This document shows, piece by piece, positions 59,932 to 64,000 of a DNA stretch of 64,000 bases. Under the pieces are notes generated by a model. That model made no database searches. It saw nothing but the letters and a program-made list of their open reading frames with translations, and had not been told where the DNA came from. A program made the translations under genes and the position numbers. The first letter of the stretch is position 1. Each line of letters starts with the position of its first letter. Where the stretch lies: NCBI GenBank assembly GCA_019414055.1, contig DXMV01000022.1:34452-98451 (forward strand), in the 5' to 3' direction. This DNA is from Collinsella sp. Lineage in GTDB: Bacteria > Actinomycetota > Coriobacteriia > Coriobacteriales > Coriobacteriaceae.

Positions 59932-60785
59932 AACCGATGAGCGATGGCCTGGATAAGACCACGCTTGACATTCTTAACAATAAGCCGCTTGGCCATATTG
60001 AGCACCGTGTGCTCGATGCTCTTCTCGGCGGCGTGCGCCAATATCTGTGCATCGTGCCGGGTGGCCCTGGCACTGGCAAGACTACCTTTATGCATCAAGT
60101 TGGGGATTGCTGGGCGATTGCAGGCCATCCGGTTGTAATATTCGAGGGCGAGCTCACCCGCGCGAGCATGCTCGCGAAGAGTCTGACCCGTATTACCGAC
60201 GGTGGGCTTACGTACGAGGACATGTACAGTGGCGATATGTCCGTGGGAAAACGTGAGCAATTTGACAGGTCGGTCGATATCTATGCGCGCAGTATTGCCG
60301 AGCGCATGTTCATTATCTCCGGTGAAATCAAAAATGCGGGAATGCGGAAGGCAATCGAGGAGGTTGCCGATAGATATGGCGAGCCGCCACTGGTTATCGT
60401 CGATTACGCGCAAATCGTCTCTCTGCCCCAGGAGCTGCGCATTGCCGACGAGCGTGTCGGTCTCAAGCTCGTTGCATCGGAACTACGCCGCATTGTGGAT
60501 GAGGTGCATTGCCCACTGTTTGCAATATCGTCGATTAATCGAACGAACTATGACAAACAGACCACCGGGCTTCAGGCCATAGGGGGCTGCAACATGTTTG
60601 AGTATTCGGCCGACATCGTCATGTCGCTCTCGATCAAGGGTGACAGGCCCGAAGAGCGTAACGCCAACATGTTGCTCAAAAAACGGCCTGTTATTGCTTC
60701 GGTCACGAAAAATCGCTACGGCTCATGCGGTGTCGTAGAGTTCGAGTTCGATGCCCCCGCCGCGACGTTCACCGAGATCGCCTAA
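59919..60785 (+). CDS. DnaB/RecA-like ATPase of the mobile element
   Basis: 288 residues from GTG 59919. RecA-fold ATPase: Walker A is VPGGPGTGKTTF near residue 47, the catalytic Glu is in VVIFEGELTR, Walker B is PPLVIVDYAQIVSL, and a polar sensor motif is FAISSINRTNY. This matches the C-terminal domain of DnaB-like replicative helicases and phage/plasmid RepA-like ATPases. The DnaB N-terminal primase-binding domain is missing. Probably replicates or unwinds the element's own DNA. Confidence 0.82.
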   Translation: MSSVKPMSDGLDKTTLDILNNKPLGHIEHRVLDALLGGVRQYLCIVPGGPGTGKTTFMHQVGDCWAIAGHPVVIFEGELTRASMLAKSLTRITDGGLTYEDMYSGDMSVGKREQFDRSVDIYARSIAERMFIISGEIKNAGMRKAIEEVADRYGEPPLVIVDYAQIVSLPQELRIADERVGLKLVASELRRIVDEVHCPLFAISSINRTNYDKQTTGLQAIGGCNMFEYSADIVMSLSIKGDRPEERNANMLLKKRPVIASVTKNRYGSCGVVEFEFDAPAATFTEIA

Positions 60786-60941
60786 TTATGGTGCTCGGGC
60801 CCCGTCATTGTGGCTCATGGCTCGTCAACAGCACCTCTACCACGGAAGTGTGCTTTCCGTTGACGTTATAGGCATGGTCGGCGTGGGAGACGTGGGAATC
60901 CGACCAAAGCGAGTCGATGAGCCTGTGCTTCGGTAGTCGTT

Positions 60942-61157
60942 GTGCGCCCACGAGGAAACCATGAACCTGCGGCCGCTTTCCATGAGCGAATCGCGCAGCT
61001 TGAGGATCGAATCTGGGCGCTGACGCACCCCAGGAAGTCGCAGGACGTTGAGGAAGGGTTGGACGACATGATTGCCGACGCCCAAGAAGTGGTGGCGGCG
61101 TGGAACGAAGATCACGCCCGTGACGCGCCGAGGCGAAATCAGGGAAAGAGCTGGTAG
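60942..61157 (+). CDS. Possible small helical protein
   Basis: Up to 71 residues with a weak GTG start and no good Shine-Dalgarno. The translation HERIAQLEDRIWALTHPRKS and GLDDMIADAQEVVAAWNED looks like a real helical protein. The start may be wrong or the gene 5'-damaged. The rest of the gap 60786-61227 holds nothing supported apart from a GGAGCC/GGCTCC hairpin (61189-61206) with a T-run on the minus strand. Confidence 0.35.
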   Translation: MRPRGNHEPAAAFHERIAQLEDRIWALTHPRKSQDVEEGLDDMIADAQEVVAAWNEDHARDAPRRNQGKSW

Positions 61158-61227
61158 GGCGCACTTCCCACAAACGGAAACAAAAAAGGGAGCCAGACTA
61201 GGCTCCATGAAAGCAAAGGAGACAAAG

Positions 61228-61746
61228 ATGGCATACGAGGACACGCCAATCGAGATTCCGTTCTTGATTTGTACGGCTGACTCAGACCAAAGCCGGGTGG
61301 GTTTGGATTATCGCAGGGTTGATAAATTCCTTGCTGCGTTCGCCGAAAGCGATGATGCCTTTGAGTTCCAAAGAATTGCATGGAATAAAGATTCATGGGC
61401 TGGAAGTTGGTTCAACCGTAAGGAATTTATCAAGAACCCGACGGCGAAGATTCCGGAGGATTGGCCATATATGGTTCGCCGCGGTAGTGAGGTGGTCGCG
61501 GCGTTCTACGAGCGCGGCGATGCTGTGATGTTCGAAACGATACTGCGGTTCAAGCAGGATTGGAAAGACGAGCCGCACATTTGGATCGACTGCGAGGAGC
61601 GCGACCGTCGGGCTGCGCTTTCAGATGACTGGGTCGAGCACAGCGATGAATACTATGAAGCGCTGGCAGATCTAAGCGATGATTCGATTGAACCCAGCGA
61701 TGAATGGTACGAAATGATGGATAACCCAACCGGGGTGTTCTTCTAG
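61228..61746 (+). CDS. Acidic hypothetical protein of the mobile element
   Basis: 172 residues from ATG 61228, 8 nt after AAGGAG. It is rich in Asp/Glu/Trp with no membrane segment. The C-terminus has two similar units, DDWVEHSDEYYEALADLS and DDSIEPSDEWYEMMDN. Very acidic small phage proteins can be DNA mimics or inhibitors of host enzymes, but nothing here proves that. Followed by a perfect palindrome. Confidence 0.6.
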   Translation: MAYEDTPIEIPFLICTADSDQSRVGLDYRRVDKFLAAFAESDDAFEFQRIAWNKDSWAGSWFNRKEFIKNPTAKIPEDWPYMVRRGSEVVAAFYERGDAVMFETILRFKQDWKDEPHIWIDCEERDRRAALSDDWVEHSDEYYEALADLSDDSIEPSDEWYEMMDNPTGVFF

Positions 61747-61750
61747 TCAT

Positions 61751-61800
61751 GCCCAAACAGAAAAAGGGAGCCGATCAAGGCTCCCTTTTTCTGTTTGGGC
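61751..61800. terminator. 22-bp perfect palindromic terminator
   Basis: Arms 61751-61772 and 61779-61800 are exact complements with loop GATCAA; the inner part is AAAAAGGGAGCC/GGCTCCCTTTTT. It marks the junction with the Rep remnant. Confidence 0.85.
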
Positions 61801-62073
61801 ATCGGCTTCATGGAGCCGAGTTGCAGGGTGAGCATGAACCGCGGTTTCATCGAGTTCGACCCGAATAAGGTCGCTGGCGACAAGAGATTTTGGCGGCTGC
61901 TGAAAAAACTCTCGCCGTGTCTGTCGCACGTCACGCTCAAACGGTTTGACCTTGCGTTCGACATGCCGATCAACAGACTCGATTGCCGTTTGAGTAAAGA
62001 CAGGTGCATCTACAAATCGGTCATTTGCACGGGAATCACTGAATACCTCGGGGTCAAGAACACACCAATTTGA
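61795..62073 (+). pseudogene. Remnant of a rolling-circle replication initiator (Rep_trans-like)
   Basis: 92 codons in one frame. MNRGFIEFDPNKVAGDKRFW, HVTLKRFDLAFDMPINRLDC and ITEYLGVKNTP resemble the middle of Rep_trans-type initiators, in which a LYDK motif should follow. It has no N-terminal catalytic region and stops just where the next conserved segment would begin. It overlaps the preceding palindrome. Probably non-functional. Confidence 0.55.
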
Positions 62074-62162
62074 TTTCCCGAGCCGAGATTCTTATAAATC
62101 AGTCCTGATTTTAGTTCTAAGTTATGATCCAGACACCAACCGAAAGCTAATTGAAAAGCATA

Positions 62163-62543
62163 CGGAGTGCATTGAATGGCACTCCGCTGTATTGCTGTTT
62201 GTTATTATTCTTATTCTTATTCTTATCCCCATCAAGCATCTAGCCAAGCTTCCCGTAAAGCATAAGGGGTGCCCTTAATGGCACCCCGCAGCAAAACACC
62301 TTGTTATTATTCTTCTTATTATTCTTTTAATTTGAGTTTCCATTTCGAGTGTTTTGCCCGTTTGATTTTTAAGAATCAAACGGAATCTATCTACTCGCTC
62401 GACTGGATTGCCGTTGCATCTCATCAAATATGGCAGGAGTTTTTGCCAGGTTTATAGGCAAAAGGGTAGAGCAAAAACGTATTCGTCCTACGTTCGTTTT
62501 AAAGCATTTCGCACACCAGCGGAGTGCCCTTAATGGCACTCCG
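62163..62543. repeat. Three covarying hairpins with TTATTATTCTT tracts
   Basis: Hairpins at 62163-62186, 62265-62288 and 62520-62543. Stems are GGAGTGC...GGCACTCC in the first and third and GGGGTGC...GGCACCCC in the second, so an A-T pair has become G-C on both sides. The loop region is TTGAAT or CTTAAT, and each is followed by GTTATTATTCTT. A further GTTTGATT/AATCAAAC hairpin is at about 62369-62391. This 1.1-kb AT-rich tract (62074-63187) has no supported gene. Confidence 0.65.
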
Positions 62544-63187
62544 CAGTATCGCTATTCGTTATTATTCTTGTCATTAACGGACGAAATCAACTTTCCAACC
62601 GACTCAAATAACTCATAATGCCGTGCAATAAAACTTCAAACAGGTTTTGATTTCCTTTAATTCGAACAACGTTTTCAGTTTTAAAACCACGCTTAGATTT
62701 TATTTTTGTGCGTGTATCAAACGGTATGCGAAGTCCATTTCTTTTCAATTTCTCCTATTCGTCCTCTAATAATTCGCAGTCAGTTCACGTTTCTAAATTG
62801 AAAGAACTTGCTTTCAGATTGCCGGTAATCACTAAATACGTAGCGGTCGCGCCGTCATTTTTCGTTGCGCGAAACCTTTTTACAAGCCTTTCAAGTTAAT
62901 GCCGGAGCAACTACAAACAATGATTTCAAACCAGAACGGTAATCAAATCAGCGTCCAAATCCAATTGCTGAAACCCTTTCGACCTTACAAACAGTTTGCT
63001 GTTGCGACTTGCTGCACACCCATCAGAAACCAACCTCATACTTCCAAGCCGCTCGCCGGATAGGGGAGAGCACCATCTGAAGCGGATCGCAGATCGCCGT
63101 ATTCCTCTGCCAGATGCACTCTCAAAACGCACCCATCCTCGTTGCCCGCAACCCCTCGTTAGCCCTATTCCCCATCTGTTTCTTTGT

Positions 63188-63638
63188 CGGACATTCATCG
63201 AGATCCCTATGCCCTGGCAGACATTTATGTTCCCCAGCTGTGGAGTTGGCGGACATTGACCAAGCACCCATTGGCTACCTGTCAGACATTCTCCAACGTC
63301 CCAATCACATGCCAGGGGATAGCAGAATTCGCCCCGAGCAGGAGCCGATCACCCCGCAGCGCGGCCGCCTTCCCTGCGGTCAGACGGCAGGTGCTAAATG
63401 GCCTTGCCAATTGTGGATGCCGCTGCGGCAACACCCGAACCGCCCCAAAAAAGTGCTCCAAACTACCCATAAGGCCAATTAGCACGCCAGTTTCGTTCAA
63501 CGTCAGACATTAAGAATGTCAGACATTGAACCTGCGGCAAAACCGCAGCTGGGGCCACAAGTGGCCTGAAATCGCTTCGCTTCGCTCGCTCACCCCACGC
63601 GAAATGTCTGCCAGGGCTGTCAGACATTGTCAGACATT
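63188..63638. repeat. Cluster of GTCAGACATT direct repeats
   Basis: Exact copies at 63281, 63502, 63518, 63619 and 63629. One-base variants are at 63188 (GTCGGACATT) and 63218 (GGCAGACATT), a two-base variant at 63248 (GGCGGACATT) and an inverted one at 63603. Two longer GAAATGTCAGCCATTTCGCC repeats follow at 63711 and 63816. They could be iterons or transposase-binding repeats of the adjoining IS. No supported gene in 63188-63945. Confidence 0.6.
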
Positions 63639-63890
63639 GAAAATGCCTGATCGCGCGTGGGGGAACGGCCGCTCGCGAAGCTCGGTACCGGCCGTGATGA
63701 TTGGAGATCAGAAATGTCAGCCATTTCGCCAGATGAACTCAACGCAACCCAAGCGCCATCCGCCGCCCAGCCCTACGCCCCGCCTGCCTGGATGCAGCCC
63801 GACCAACAGCTCGCCGAAATGTCAGCCATTTCGCCCGACCAATCAGCCACCCGCCGCATCTGTGTTTCGTCAAGAGGATTTGAGCAAAAA

Positions 63891-63924
63891 GAGCATCGGA
63901 AATTGAGCAGCTTGAGCATCGGAA
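63891..63924 (-). repeat. Possible IS21-type end repeats
   Basis: GAGCATCGGAA occurs twice, 23 bp apart, just downstream of the istB stop. IS21-family ends carry such multiple repeats. Confidence 0.4.
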
Positions 63925-63945
63925 GTGCGCACGCTTTTTGAGCGG

Positions 63946-64000
63946 CTAGCCCTCCTGCATGAGGGCATGGCGGACGCGGTAGGACTCGCCGCGGAACTGG
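63946..64000 (-). CDS. istB: IS21-type helper ATPase IstB, C-terminal end (partial)
   Basis: Only the last 17 codons are visible: QFRGESYRVRHALMQEG then TAG. GESYR is the usual C-terminal signature of IstB helper ATPases. The rest of the IS runs off the window. Confidence 0.6.
   Translation of the reverse strand, partial: QFRGESYRVRHALMQEG

Noticed and set aside
60805..61244. Two minus-strand open frames of 122 and 135 codons
   Set aside because: No Shine-Dalgarno and no domain; overlapping each other and a terminator.
63526..63906. 126-codon plus-strand open frame near the right edge
   Set aside because: No ribosome binding site, low-complexity translation, and it runs through direct repeats and IS-end sequence.
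1..64000. CRISPR arrays, complete tRNA or rRNA genes
   Set aside because: No regularly spaced repeat-spacer pattern was seen, and the only tRNA sequence is the 3' half at 57075-57119.

Overview
The window is high-GC bacterial DNA. Gene content and style suggest a Coriobacteriia gut actinobacterium, most like Collinsella. The reasons are an MPATG sortase-anchored surface protein, several PTS sugar operons, Mn-dependent pyrophosphatase, an archaeal-looking topoisomerase I, common TTG/GTG starts, and dispersed short palindromic repeats. The genus is inferred from general knowledge, not from a search.

Layout. 1-6 kb: 3' part of a sortase-anchored CAP/coiled-coil surface protein, a small zinc-motif protein, three tandem metallophosphoesterases and gluQ. 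6-16 kb: DUF2207 membrane protein, GNAT acetyltransferase, purH, a conserved unknown, a two-component system, a universal stress protein and uppP. 16-21 kb: pcrA and manA facing each other, with two unusual long structured elements behind their stop codons. 21-27 kb: a GntR-regulated beta-glucoside cluster (GH1 phospho-glycosidase, PTS EIIC, EIIB, EIIA), ROK sugar kinase and ppaC. 28-37 kb: nhaA, aminotransferase, STAS protein, tatA-tatC-hypA-hypB and topA. 37-44 kb: zinc-ribbon membrane protein, tmk-holB-ricT, comF and a DUF559-like protein. 44-52 kb: solute-binding lipoprotein, hpf, degV, then a four-gene operon running from a dehydrogenase with a His/Cys-rich tail to an isocitrate-type dehydrogenase, then a membrane-anchored foldase-like protein. 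52-57 kb: N-acetylglucosamine cluster nagE-nagR-nagA-yhcH, with matching TGGT-N4-ACCA operators before nagE and nagR.

57.1-64 kb is a mobile element. It starts in the 3' half of a tRNA-Thr(CGT) and carries a tyrosine integrase broken by one in-frame TAG, an unknown minus-strand gene, an excisionase-like HTH gene, a DnaB/RecA-like ATPase, an acidic unknown, a truncated Rep remnant, an AT-rich tract with three covarying hairpins, and the 3' end of an IS21-type istB at the window edge.

The most unusual signals are non-coding. Two nearly identical ~75-nt cores, one after pcrA and one after manA, keep their sequence while their inner stem and long outer arms change in a compensatory way. Two ~220-bp elements share terminal inverted repeats but have unrelated interiors. 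A family of GGGACGTTC palindromes also has locus-specific self-complementary arms.
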